Below are positions 34,946 to 43,348 of a DNA stretch of 64,000 bases, in pieces. Source of the stretch: Hungatella effluvii (GTDB taxonomy: Bacteria > Bacillota > Clostridia > Lachnospirales > Lachnospiraceae); the NCBI RefSeq assembly GCF_003201875.1, contig NZ_QJKD01000004.1:186001-250000 (forward strand), given 5' to 3'. Each line of letters begins with the position of its first letter. Position 1 is the stretch's first letter. The notes below the pieces were generated by a model. That model had not been told where the DNA came from and did no database searches. It saw only the letters and a program-made list of their open reading frames with translations. The translations under genes and the position numbers were made by a program.

Positions 34946-35007
34946 AAAACCAGGGCAGAGAAAACAATTCTTGTTTCAGGAAAATTGTTTTCTCTGCCCT
35001 GGTTTTT
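34946..35007. terminator. Strong bidirectional terminator
   Basis: A perfect stem of about 24 bp (AAAACCAGGGCAGAGAAAAC... with its complement) and an 11-nt loop, ending in TTTTTT on both strands. It separates the Nramp-like gene from the convergent sensor kinase gene. Confidence 0.93.
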
Positions 35008-36318
35008 TCAGTTACCCAGCAGCATTAACATAACTGTAACGACAAACTCCTTTTCGTTCGGGGTGACCTTCATCTCTCCGTCGTACTTTTCTACCGTCGT
35101 GCGAACGTTGGAGAGTCCGATCCCACAGAAATGCTGGCCTTTTTTAACACTTTCATACTGGTTTTCCTTCAGAATGTACTGGCCGTTATAAGAGTTTGTG
35201 ACCTTAATAATAAGAAAGGACTTCTTAAACAGGATCTCCACGTCAATAAAGCGGTCCTCCGTGTCTCCCTCCATGCGGCAGCAGGCTTCCTGGGCGTTGT
35301 CCAGTAAGTTTCCCAGAATAATGCATAAATCCACGTTGTCAATCGGTAAGTCCGGCGGAACCATGACATTTACTGTCATGCGGATGTTGTTCAGGGAGGC
35401 CCGCTCTTTGGCATCGTTCAGCAGGATGCTGATCAAATTGTTACCAATATTGACCGTGGAAGACAGGTGCCTGGAATCGGTGTAAATCTCATCGATGTAA
35501 TGAAGCGCATCCTGATACTGCTCCAGTTCGATGAAGGATGCGATGCAGTGCAGATGGTTTTTCAGATCGTGGCGCATGGCCGCGACCTCGTGCTGAGACT
35601 TTTCCACACTCTTGTAATAATCTTTCTGATGTTCCAGAAGCTTGGACGCCATCAGACTCCGCTCGCTGGCCTCGTCGATCATCTCTGTTTTGTCAATCAG
35701 ATAGAACAGCGCGAAGGACGTACACATGAGAATCCCGGATTCCGATAAATAAAACGGCGCGGTCTGGTTGATGGTCCGCAGATAAAACTGATGTATGACG
35801 ATAAAGAGGATTCCGGCCGGTGCTAAGTAGGTGATGGCGGAATACAGGTTATATTTATTGTGGCGGCGCATGCTTCGGAAGTAGATGAACAGCCAGGTAA
35901 ACAGGATAAAGACCACGCAGGCCGCAATCTGTGACAGAGGGCTCTGAATCAGATTGGAAGGGACCGACGGCAGATCTGCGTGCTTTAGCGCCATGAAAAA
36001 TGTGGAGCAGGCCAGCTTGCACGAGTAATGCAGGGTGACAAAGAGGTACGTCACGAGGATCTTAATCTGAAGCGCATCCGCGAAAAAGAGGCAGGCCAGC
36101 AGAAGCGTAAATAAAAGATAGTAGGTCCACGCGGAAAACAGCGGCCAGCGGCCGGCATACGTGACAAGCTGAAAAACGAAATACGAAAAAAGCCCCAGGT
36201 AATAGTATTGATTGGGGCGGGAGTTGCGCCTTAAGAAGGCGCGGTACATCTGAAACAGAATCAGTGTCTCGGCACATGACAGAATCGTGTCCAGAAGCAG
36301 CTGGTAATAGACCGTCAT
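35008..36318 (-). CDS. GHKL sensor histidine kinase (AgrC/CitS-like)
   Basis: 436 residues. Six or seven hydrophobic helices (1-215) form the sensor. A short dimerisation segment follows with the phospho-acceptor His in AAMRHDLKNHLHCIASF, then a HATPase_c_5-type domain (GNLLDNAQEACCR, GIGLSNVRTTVEKYDG). This is the class that pairs with LytTR regulators, often in peptide sensing, but membrane sensors of metabolites also occur. It overlaps the upstream regulator gene by 4 nt. Its position inside the catabolic cluster suggests a linked signal. Confidence 0.88.
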   Translation of the reverse strand: MTVYYQLLLDTILSCAETLILFQMYRAFLRRNSRPNQYYYLGLFSYFVFQLVTYAGRWPLFSAWTYYLLFTLLLACLFFADALQIKILVTYLFVTLHYSCKLACSTFFMALKHADLPSVPSNLIQSPLSQIAACVVFILFTWLFIYFRSMRRHNKYNLYSAITYLAPAGILFIVIHQFYLRTINQTAPFYLSESGILMCTSFALFYLIDKTEMIDEASERSLMASKLLEHQKDYYKSVEKSQHEVAAMRHDLKNHLHCIASFIELEQYQDALHYIDEIYTDSRHLSSTVNIGNNLISILLNDAKERASLNNIRMTVNVMVPPDLPIDNVDLCIILGNLLDNAQEACCRMEGDTEDRFIDVEILFKKSFLIIKVTNSYNGQYILKENQYESVKKGQHFCGIGLSNVRTTVEKYDGEMKVTPNEKEFVVTVMLMLLGN

Positions 36319-37028
36319 ATGATCTGCTCCTCCATATAATCTAAAAATTTCTGGTTTACTTCCCTGTGACGGTGGCGGCTCAAGGGAATCACTTCTCCGT
36401 TATCCAGCGTTATGGAATCCTTAAAAATGTTGTGAACGTGCTTCAGGTTCACGATGAAGCTCTTATGGACCCTTAGAAAGCCATGGCCTTCCGTCTGCTC
36501 CTCAACGGCGCTGATGCGTCCGGTAAAGGTATAGCCGCCCTGTCTGGAGGAGATGTGGATAGACCGGATATCCGATTCAAAATAGAAGATATCTTCCATG
36601 GATATGACGGTAGTCCCGCTCTTGCTGGGAAAACGGTAATAAGCCCCCCTCTTTTTATCGATGGAGGCGAAGATGTTCTTTGTGATTTTCTGAAATTCCG
36701 GCTTTGATACCGGTTTGACGATGTAACGGGCCGCATTGATCTTATAGCCCTCGATGGCGTATTCCACAGTTGCCGTAACGATGAGAATGGCCACATTCTG
36801 ATCTACTTTTCGTATCTTCAAGGCAGTTTCGATCCCATTTAACCGGTCCATCATCATATCGAGGATGATTAAGTCGAACTGTCCTTCCTTTTTATATGCC
36901 TGCGCCAGCCCTACTCCGTCGTGGAAGGAGGACAGCTCCAGCGGATAGTGAAATTCAGGTTCTGTCAGATAATCCGTTATTAACTGCAGGTCTGCCGGAT
37001 TGTCATCACATATTGCAACTTTATACAT
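36315..37028 (-). CDS. LytTR-family response regulator
   Basis: 237 residues. Receiver domain (1-125) with DDNPAD, phospho-Asp in LIILDMMMDRLNG and Lys in IVKPV. The LytTR DNA-binding domain (about 140-235) has IFYFESDIRSIHI and FLRVHKSFIVNLKHV, then SRHRHREVNQKFL. It faces the APC permease gene across 180 bp and probably controls it. No kinase other than the coupled GHKL protein is near. Confidence 0.92.
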   Translation of the reverse strand: MYKVAICDDNPADLQLITDYLTEPEFHYPLELSSFHDGVGLAQAYKKEGQFDLIILDMMMDRLNGIETALKIRKVDQNVAILIVTATVEYAIEGYKINAARYIVKPVSKPEFQKITKNIFASIDKKRGAYYRFPSKSGTTVISMEDIFYFESDIRSIHISSRQGGYTFTGRISAVEEQTEGHGFLRVHKSFIVNLKHVHNIFKDSITLDNGEVIPLSRHRHREVNQKFLDYMEEQII

Positions 37029-37130
37029 AAGGCTTCCCCTTTCCTAATCCGTCCACCGGTGCGAACAGATTAAAAATAGCTAAATCAGGTGCCGTTTCTG
37101 ACATGGAAAATGTCTTTTCTGCACAGATAA

Positions 37131-37158
37131 TTGACTATAAAATCATAAGAGTTAAAAT
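37131..37158 (+). promoter_or_regulatory. Promoter of the APC permease operon
   Basis: TTGACT at 37131-37136, 16-nt spacer, TAAAAT at 37153-37158. GAGTTAAAA nearby resembles half of a LytTR direct repeat, but a second repeat is not clear. Confidence 0.6.
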
Positions 37159-37207
37159 GGCATTTGTCAAGTGACACATATACCAAATAAAAGGGGGAAT
37201 TAATTCT

Positions 37208-38632
37208 ATGGCTGGTTCCAAACAGACAGCTCCGGAAGGAACGGGTATGCAGAAAACCCTATCCATCTGGAACTACTTCACAATAGGTTTCGGCGCGATC
37301 ATCGGGACGGGCTGGGTGCTCTTGGTTGGTGACTGGATGATTATCGGCGGCGGTCCGATCGCTGCAATGATTGCATTTTTCATTGGTGCGTTATTTCTGC
37401 TTCCGATTGGCGCGGTGTTCGGAGAACTGACGGCGGCAATACCGATATCCGGAGGTATTGTCGAGTACGTGGACAGAACCTTCGGCAAAAACGTTTCATA
37501 CATAACGGGCTGGTTCCTGGCACTTGGAAACGGAATCCTGTGTCCGTGGGAGGCAATCGCAATCTCCACACTGGTTTCTGATATGTTCGGCGATATGCTG
37601 CCGTTTCTTCGCTCCGTAAAGCTCTATACGATTATGGGGGCCGATGTGTATCTGTTCCCGACAATCATCGCTCTGGGCTTTGCGTGCTACGTAATCTTTT
37701 TAAACTTTAAGGGTGCAAGCTCCGCGGCCAAGCTGCAGGCGTTCTTAACAAAGGCGCTGCTGGGCGGCATGCTTCTGGCCATGGCCATTTCCTTTGTAAA
37801 AGGCGGCCCGCACAATATTTTACCTGCTTTCGGACAGGTGGATGGTGCCGGTTCCTCTACGAGCGCAACAAACATGTTTGCCGGAATTGTATCCGTCCTT
37901 GTTATGACACCGTTCTTCTATGCGGGATTTGATACGATTCCGCAGCAGGCGGAGGAAGCGGCGGAAGGCCTTGACTGGAATAAATTCGGCAAGGTAATCA
38001 GCATGGCGCTTTTGGCTGCCGGCGGCTTCTATATGATCTGTATCTATTCCTTCGGAACCATTATTCCGTGGTCCGATTTTGTAAAGAGTTCCGTGCCGGC
38101 TCTGGCCTGCTTAAGAGACATCAACATGTTCCTGTATGTCATCATGCTGGTAATCGCAACCCTGGGGCCGATGGGACCAATGAACTCCTTCTATGGCGCC
38201 ACCAGCCGAATCATGCTGGCTATGGGACGAAAGGGTCAGCTCCCGGAGAAATTTGCTGAAATTGATCCGAAAAGCGGTGCACCGAAAATGGCCAACATAC
38301 TTCTTGCATGCTTAACTATAGTCGGACCGTTTCTGGGCAAGAAAATGCTGGTCCCGCTGACCAATGTATCCGCGCTGGCATTTATTTTCTCCTGCACCAT
38401 GGTAAGCTTCGCCTGTCTGCGTATGAGAACGACGGAACCGGATCTTCCGAGACCGTATAAAGTACCCGGCGGCAAGCTGGGAATCGGGGCCGCCTGCCTG
38501 GCCGGTTCCATCATTATTGCATTAATGGTTATCCCGATGAGCCCGGCGGCTTTAAAGCCGGTAGAGTGGCTGATCGTAGCAGGCTGGCTGGTAGTTGGCC
38601 TCATCTTAAAAATGTTTTCACAGAAAAAATAA
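37208..38632 (+). CDS. APC-family amino acid/amine permease
   Basis: 474 residues with about twelve membrane helices. The helix-1 substrate-binding signature FTIGFGAIIGTGWVLLVGDW contains GAIIGTGW, typical of amino acid-polyamine-organocation carriers. Helix 6 includes FFYAGFDTIPQQAEEA, typical of the FxGFDxxxxxAEE motif. The C-terminus has RMRTTEPDLPRPYKVPGG. Substrate not assigned. AAAAGGGGGAATT precedes the start. The amidohydrolase gene follows after 29 bp with its own strong ribosome site, so the permease may import what that enzyme hydrolyses. Confidence 0.9.
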   Translation: MAGSKQTAPEGTGMQKTLSIWNYFTIGFGAIIGTGWVLLVGDWMIIGGGPIAAMIAFFIGALFLLPIGAVFGELTAAIPISGGIVEYVDRTFGKNVSYITGWFLALGNGILCPWEAIAISTLVSDMFGDMLPFLRSVKLYTIMGADVYLFPTIIALGFACYVIFLNFKGASSAAKLQAFLTKALLGGMLLAMAISFVKGGPHNILPAFGQVDGAGSSTSATNMFAGIVSVLVMTPFFYAGFDTIPQQAEEAAEGLDWNKFGKVISMALLAAGGFYMICIYSFGTIIPWSDFVKSSVPALACLRDINMFLYVIMLVIATLGPMGPMNSFYGATSRIMLAMGRKGQLPEKFAEIDPKSGAPKMANILLACLTIVGPFLGKKMLVPLTNVSALAFIFSCTMVSFACLRMRTTEPDLPRPYKVPGGKLGIGAACLAGSIIIALMVIPMSPAALKPVEWLIVAGWLVVGLILKMFSQKK

Positions 38633-38661
38633 TATATCTAAAAATTAAAGGAGGTTTTATC

Positions 38662-39918
38662 ATGAAGAAAGAATTAAAAGATACCGCATTTGTCGGCGGA
38701 CTGCTGATCGATGGTACCGGTGCAGAGCCAATTAAGGATTCCCTGGTTCTGGTAAAAGACGGAAAAGTCGCCTATGCGGGTGCTGGAAAAGAATTTGGTA
38801 CGGAGTATGAAATCGTAGATGTTTCAGGAAAGACAATTATGCCTGGTTTAATCGATACACATCTGCATTTCTCCGGTAACTTAACGGATGATGACAGTGA
38901 CTGGGTACTGGAGAGCGTTGAGCAGAAGGCAGTTGTAGCTGTTCAGCAGGCGCATGAATGTCTGGAAACAGGTCTTACCACAGTTGGTGAGATCGGACGG
39001 AACGGCCTTGCAATCCGTGATATGGTGGAAGCCGGAATCATGGAAGGACCGCGTGTTGTCGGTACAGGACTTGGATTCTGCCGTACAGCAGGCCATGGCG
39101 ATTCCCATAAGCTCTTAAAAGAGCATAACGATTTAGGCCATCCGTGGGCTGAGCGTATCGACGGACCGTGGGATTTAAGAAAAGCAGTGAGAAGAAGACT
39201 GCGTGACAACCCGGACGCCATCAAGATCTGGGCAACCGGCGGCGGAATCTGGCGCTGGGATCAGAAGCTGGATCAGCATTACTGCATGGAAGAAATCCAG
39301 GCAGTCGTAGACGAGTGCAATATGGTAGGAATCCCGGTATGGGCTCACTGTGAAGGCTTCGGCGGCGCATTAGACTGTGCAAAGGCCGGCGTTCATCTGA
39401 TCATCCATGGCCAGGCTTTAAATGACGAGTGTCTCGATATCATGGCGGAAAAAGGCATCTACTTCTGCCCGACGATTCAGTTCTTACATGAGTGGTTCAA
39501 GACGTATCCGCCGACATACGTACCGGAAATCCATGACAAGTTCCCGGGCAAGGATGTGGTTGAGAAGGAACTAAACCGTGTTTACGCAAACCTTAGAAGA
39601 GCAAAAGATAAAGGCATCGGCTTAACCATCGGTTCCGACTCCTTCTGCTCCAGCCTGACACCATACGGCTATACCGCAATGGGTGAGATGTACTCCTTCG
39701 TAGAGTGCGCAGGCATCAGCGAGATGGATACCATCGTTGCAGCTACCAAGGTGGGCGCAGAGATGCTGAAGGTTGCAGACGTAACGGGTACTCTGGAAGA
39801 AGGCAAGAGCGCTGATTTACTGGTTATCGACGGCAACCCGCTGGAAAATATCAGAAATATCTGCGTGGAGAACATGAAGGTTATCATGAAAGAAGGACGT
39901 TTCGTAAAACGCCACTAA
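38662..39918 (+). CDS. Metal-dependent amidohydrolase (imidazolonepropionase/prolidase-like)
   Basis: 418 residues from ATG 38662, preceded by AAAGGAGGTTTTATC. Amidohydrolase superfamily barrel: HxH in DTHLHFSG, a probable carboxylated Lys in AIKIWATGGG, His in VWAHCEGF and IIHGQAL, and the final Asp in IGSDSF. The set resembles Xaa-Pro/Xaa-Arg dipeptidases and related binuclear enzymes of this superfamily. It likely cleaves an amide or cyclic amide imported by the upstream permease. Cytoplasmic; no signal peptide. Confidence 0.88.
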   Translation: MKKELKDTAFVGGLLIDGTGAEPIKDSLVLVKDGKVAYAGAGKEFGTEYEIVDVSGKTIMPGLIDTHLHFSGNLTDDDSDWVLESVEQKAVVAVQQAHECLETGLTTVGEIGRNGLAIRDMVEAGIMEGPRVVGTGLGFCRTAGHGDSHKLLKEHNDLGHPWAERIDGPWDLRKAVRRRLRDNPDAIKIWATGGGIWRWDQKLDQHYCMEEIQAVVDECNMVGIPVWAHCEGFGGALDCAKAGVHLIIHGQALNDECLDIMAEKGIYFCPTIQFLHEWFKTYPPTYVPEIHDKFPGKDVVEKELNRVYANLRRAKDKGIGLTIGSDSFCSSLTPYGYTAMGEMYSFVECAGISEMDTIVAATKVGAEMLKVADVTGTLEEGKSADLLVIDGNPLENIRNICVENMKVIMKEGRFVKRH

Positions 39919-39931
39919 ATACAGAAACAGA

Positions 39932-39983
39932 GAGCCCGCAGAATACGGCAGCCGCGTGTGCGGCACCATATTCTGCGGGCTTT
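39932..39983. terminator. Terminator between convergent genes
   Basis: AGCCCGCAGAATA pairs with TATTCTGCGGGCT, followed by TTTTG. Ends the permease/amidohydrolase transcript; the loop holds a second small hairpin. Confidence 0.8.
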
Positions 39984-40011
39984 TGCTGTTAGAGGGCCGC
40001 CCTGCCCTGTC

Positions 40012-40815
40012 TTAAATTCTCTTCTCCATCCAGTGGACCGCATCTCCGATTACTTCATCCCGGCAGTATTCATTAAATATCTCATGGAAGAGTCCGCCGT
40101 AAATTTTCATCTGTTTATCCTTGGACGGTGCCTCAGCAAAGAAATCATAAGTATCTTTTACACTTACGAGTCCGTCTTTTTCTCCGTGAAGCATGAGAAC
40201 CGGATAGGTAAAGTCCTTGACAGCGCCGTTAAACCAGTCGAGACCGCCGCAGATGGCGTAGCACAGGCCTGTGGTAAAGGTCTTTGTGTTATAGGGATCC
40301 TTTCCGTACCAGTCTACGACCTCGGCTACAGAGCAGACGCCTGCGCCCAGCTCATTGGGAAGCAGGGTATGCGGATCTAAGTCCTTCGGAACGCTGGTAA
40401 TCAGGCCGCCGTTGTCCTTCGTCAGAGCGCCGCTGGTGATCAGGCCGCGCAGCTTTTTATCCGGATACTTTGCGCCGTATAGCGCAACGGTGAACCCACC
40501 CATACTGTGACCAATTAAGAAGACCGGCAGATCGGGATTTTCTGCAATAGCCAGGTCCACGATTACATTAGTATCATCCAGAAGCTCGTTAAAATCTTCA
40601 TAATACGTGCGCTCCCCTTCAGAACGGCCATGCCCCCTGTGGTCGAACCTGTATGTAGCGATGCCTGCCTGATGGAAAAGAGCTGCGAGATAATCGTACC
40701 GCCCCTGGTGCTCGCAGAGTCCATGTACAATGACGGCAGCAGCTCTTGCCTGTTCCGGCACTTCTCTGTTAAAGTAAAGCTTTGTTCCGTCAAATGAAGA
40801 AATCATTTCTCCCAT
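40012..40815 (-). CDS. Alpha/beta hydrolase (monoacylglycerol lipase-like)
   Basis: 267 residues from ATG 40815, chosen for AAGGAGGTTTCTT. Nucleophile Ser in LIGHSMGG, Asp in GEKDGLV, His in GLFHEIFNE. The early VIVHGLCEHQGRYDYLA and FDHRGHGRSEG motifs match PldB/monoacylglycerol lipase-type serine hydrolases. Acts in the cytoplasm on esters of unknown nature. It converges on the amidohydrolase gene; a shared pathway is possible but not shown. Confidence 0.88.
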   Translation of the reverse strand: MGEMISSFDGTKLYFNREVPEQARAAAVIVHGLCEHQGRYDYLAALFHQAGIATYRFDHRGHGRSEGERTYYEDFNELLDDTNVIVDLAIAENPDLPVFLIGHSMGGFTVALYGAKYPDKKLRGLITSGALTKDNGGLITSVPKDLDPHTLLPNELGAGVCSVAEVVDWYGKDPYNTKTFTTGLCYAICGGLDWFNGAVKDFTYPVLMLHGEKDGLVSVKDTYDFFAEAPSKDKQMKIYGGLFHEIFNEYCRDEVIGDAVHWMEKRI

Positions 40816-40878
40816 AAGAAACCTCCTTAATATTAGTTGAATATTCTGTTTTTGCCATGCATCCATCATACCATAAAC

Positions 40879-40959
40879 GGCAGGCTCGTGAAAGACCTCA
40901 TTCCAATTCCGGGCGTATCTTTATCAATTCGCCTCGGCGAATTGGTGCGAGCGCCTGCC
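40879..40959. other. Nested inverted repeat upstream of the hydrolase gene
   Basis: An outer stem GGCAGGC(TCG)/(CGA)GCGCCTGCC encloses a perfect 9-bp palindrome CAATTCGCC-TC-GGCGAATTG. It lies about 65-145 bp upstream of the hydrolase start, in an otherwise featureless gene-free stretch (40816-41147). Could be a small mobile hairpin or regulatory structure. Confidence 0.5.
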
Positions 40960-41147
40960 ATGCCCTGCATGACATAATACACTGGGGCGCTCTGCTTATG
41001 AATGTTGAACTGTAATAGGAATCCTTACATAATCCTTACACTTCCAGTCATACCCTTGCATTCCATAACCTTCCATGATAGAGTATTCGAAGAGCCATAA
41101 TGGTGAGGAATACTGTAATCGAAAGAAAAGAGAAAGGAGGACCTGCG

Positions 41148-41315
41148 ATGAGACGCGGCTATTCATTCTTTATACAAAACCAGTTTATACAGTCACAAAA
41201 TATAATACAGCTGCATACAGATGATATCATACGGTTTCAACCGACAGCCGACAGGCTTAGTCTTAAAATGGTCCATCCTGATCGTTCGCCAATAGGAGGC
41301 GAAGAAATCACCTGA
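41148..41315 (+). CDS. Possible 55-residue protein of unknown function
   Basis: An excellent ribosome site (AAAGGAGGACCTGCG) precedes ATG 41148. The product starts MRRGYSFFIQNQFIQSQN and has no recognisable domain. It ends at 41315. No family is recognised, and the ribosome site is the only strong support. The downstream 41316-41503 is non-coding and ends in a terminator, so the ORF may ride on a structured RNA. Confidence 0.35.
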   Translation: MRRGYSFFIQNQFIQSQNIIQLHTDDIIRFQPTADRLSLKMVHPDRSPIGGEEIT

Positions 41316-41479
41316 TGTCCAACCGGAGGAATGTGAAGAGTCCTAAGTAAACTCTACAGAAATCCAGGCGGGAGCACAGGGAATACAGGAAGTATTTGAT
41401 ATCCGGCTGCCTAAAATAACTGGATTTTAGCGGCAGGATCAGAGAACGAGATAAGGACAGAAAAATTTAAAGACGTTGG
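41316..41479 (+). ncRNA. Possible structured RNA segment before the rtcB region
   Basis: No coding frame of note. It contains a strong hairpin (CTGCCTAAAAT...ATTTTAGCGGCAG) and leads directly into a Rho-independent terminator. No known RNA family could be named. Confidence 0.3.
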
Positions 41480-41503
41480 GAGAGCCGGAAGGCTCTTTTT
41501 TTG
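41480..41503 (+). terminator. Rho-independent terminator
   Basis: GAGCC-GGAA-GGCTC followed by seven T residues. It ends a transcript that carries only the possible 55-residue ORF and structured sequence. Confidence 0.85.
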
Positions 41504-41555
41504 TTTCAATATTCATAAAAACCAGATTAATATATAAATTTCAGGAGGGATTACA

Positions 41556-41723
41556 ATGAGACAGGTCAAAGAAGAAGTATGTCTTCACTATATGGGATTT
41601 GGCATATGCGCCAAAGGGCTTCATGCAGATAAAAAAGGCTGCTGTACCGGGTGCAGCCAGTATAAAGCAGCTGGTGTCAAAATCGGTAAAAAAAGCAAGG
41701 TTGTGACTGGAAAAAGAGCATAG
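41556..41723 (+). CDS. Small Cys-rich protein
   Basis: 55 residues, ATG preceded by AGGAGGGATTACA. Five cysteines (C9, C18, C29, C30, C33) in a pattern C-x8-C-x10-CC-x2-C suggest metal binding; the C-terminal third is Lys-rich (KIGKKSKVVTGKRA). It ends 10 bp before the broken rtcB gene and is probably co-transcribed. I recognise no family; a small zinc-ribbon-like RNA-associated protein is a guess from context. Confidence 0.65.
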   Translation: MRQVKEEVCLHYMGFGICAKGLHADKKGCCTGCSQYKAAGVKIGKKSKVVTGKRA

Positions 41724-41733
41724 AGGTAACGGT

Positions 41734-42836
41734 ATGAAAACAGTAAGAGGAAAGTACAATGAGGCCATTGTCTATACCGATGTGGTAGAAGACATGGCGC
41801 TCCAGCAGATTAAACAGTTATGCGACATGGAATTTGCGGCGGACGCCAGAATCCGGATTATGCCGGATGTCCACGCGGGCGCCGGCTCGACCTAAAGAGG
41901 CTGGACACGCTGATTCATGAGCGGATTCCGGCCGGATTTCTGGTGAGAGAGAAGACCCATCCCTATTACGGTGAGGTTGACTTAACGGAGCTTAAATGCC
42001 TGGAGCAAGGCGCTGTCAATCTGGAACGCGCGGAGAAAAGCATGGGCACCCTTGGGGGCGGCAATCACTTTATAGAGGCGGATCAGGATGAGGACGGCAG
42101 TATTTATCTTGTTATCCATTCGGGAAGCCGTCATCTGGGGCTGGAGACGGCCGGCTTTTATCAGAATCTGGCGTATAAGAGCTTAAAGGAGCCGTCACGT
42201 AAAACCATTAATCAGATGATCGAATCGTACAAAGCCCAGGGGCGGCAGGGAGAGATTGAGGCGGCTGTCAAGGCGCTGCATGCGTCCGGTGAGGCCACGG
42301 TTCCCAGGGAGCTGGCATACGTAAGCGGTCAGCAGATGGAGGACTACATTCACGATATGAAGCTTGTCCAGCACTTCGCCCTTTTAAACAGAAAGGCCAT
42401 GATGGATGAGATTGTAAGCGGAATGGGTCTGACCGTGGAGGAAAGCTTTACTACGATTCATAACTACATCGATACGAAAGCCATGATCCTGAGAAAAGGA
42501 GCCGTATCCGCACGGAATGGAGAAAAACTTCTTATCCCTATCAACATGAAGGAAGGGAGTCTGATCTGTGTGGGAAAGGGCAATGAGGAGTGGAACTGGT
42601 CTGCGCCTCACGGTGCCGGCCGTCTGATGAGCCGGAGAGCGGCAAAAAAGGCGTTCACAGTGGCCGAGTTCGAACAGGAGATGAAGGGAATCTATACGAC
42701 GTCGGTAGGCGCAGAAACTCTGGACGAGTGTCCCATGGCTTACAAGGCCATGGATGATATTGTGAAGTACATCGATTCCACGGTAAAAATTCTTCAGGTG
42801 ATAAAACCAATTTATAACTTTAAGGCAGGAGAATAA
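41734..42836 (+). pseudogene. rtcB: RNA ligase RtcB, inactivated by internal deletion
   Basis: The first frame (41734-41895) reads MKTVRGKYNEAIVYTDV to MPDVHAGAGST and stops. The rest continues in another frame from 41889 (DLKRLDTLIHERIPAGF) to 42836, with the RtcB motifs GGGNHF, SGSRHLG, IHNYID and APHGAGRLMSRR including the guanylylated His. In intact RtcB proteins roughly 33-36 residues separate these parts and hold the VGVDIGCGM manganese-binding motif (Asp and Cys ligands). That block is missing here and the deletion shifts the frame. The product cannot be a normal 3'-phosphate RNA ligase. Confidence 0.88.
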
Positions 42837-42915
42837 GCCATTTAATAGGAAGAGTTTTTCGGAAATAATATAAAAAACATAGATGAGCCATTTGTAAGTT
42901 TTGATGGTCAAAATA

Positions 42916-42944
42916 AAAGGCTGTCCCATGGGGATAGCCTTTTT
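42916..42944 (+). terminator. Terminator after the rtcB pseudogene
   Basis: AAAGGCTGTCCC pairs with GGGATAGCCTTT with a short ATG loop, followed by TTTATC. Confidence 0.85.
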
Positions 42945-43215
42945 ATCTATCATTTGCAGAATATTAACTTAACGTTTAGGTAGTAATGACGATGGAAATA
43001 AAAAACATAAAAAAAACACGGTCAAATTTCACAAAATACTGAAATGATTTTTGGTATAAAATTAAGAAAATTGGGGTTCAAATTAATAAAGTTCATAATT
43101 CCTTCATATTTTCCTTAAAAATTTAATAAGAATTTCAGAAATAACTCCGGGAAAATTGTTCCAAATGTTCAAACAATTAGTCTCATTAACGATTTGTTAA
43201 GAAGCGGCGGAAAAG

Positions 43216-43244
43216 TTGACAATTGTTGCAGATGCAAGTATGAT
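43216..43244 (+). promoter_or_regulatory. Promoter of the F-type ATPase operon
   Basis: TTGACA at 43216-43221, 17-nt spacer, TATGAT at 43239-43244; near-perfect. The preceding 42945-43215 is AT-rich with no gene or clear site. Confidence 0.88.
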
Positions 43245-43348
43245 ACACGGTATACTTAATGTACAAATATCAGTACAAGTATTATAATAGTATTAGAGAG
43301 TCTTGAAGAAAGGAAGTGAGCATTACGGAGGATTTAGCAGAGAGGTTA

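Noticed and set aside
41734..42836. Programmed frameshifting in rtcB
   Set aside because: A frameshift alone would not restore the missing metal-binding residues, and no slippery heptamer is evident at the junction.
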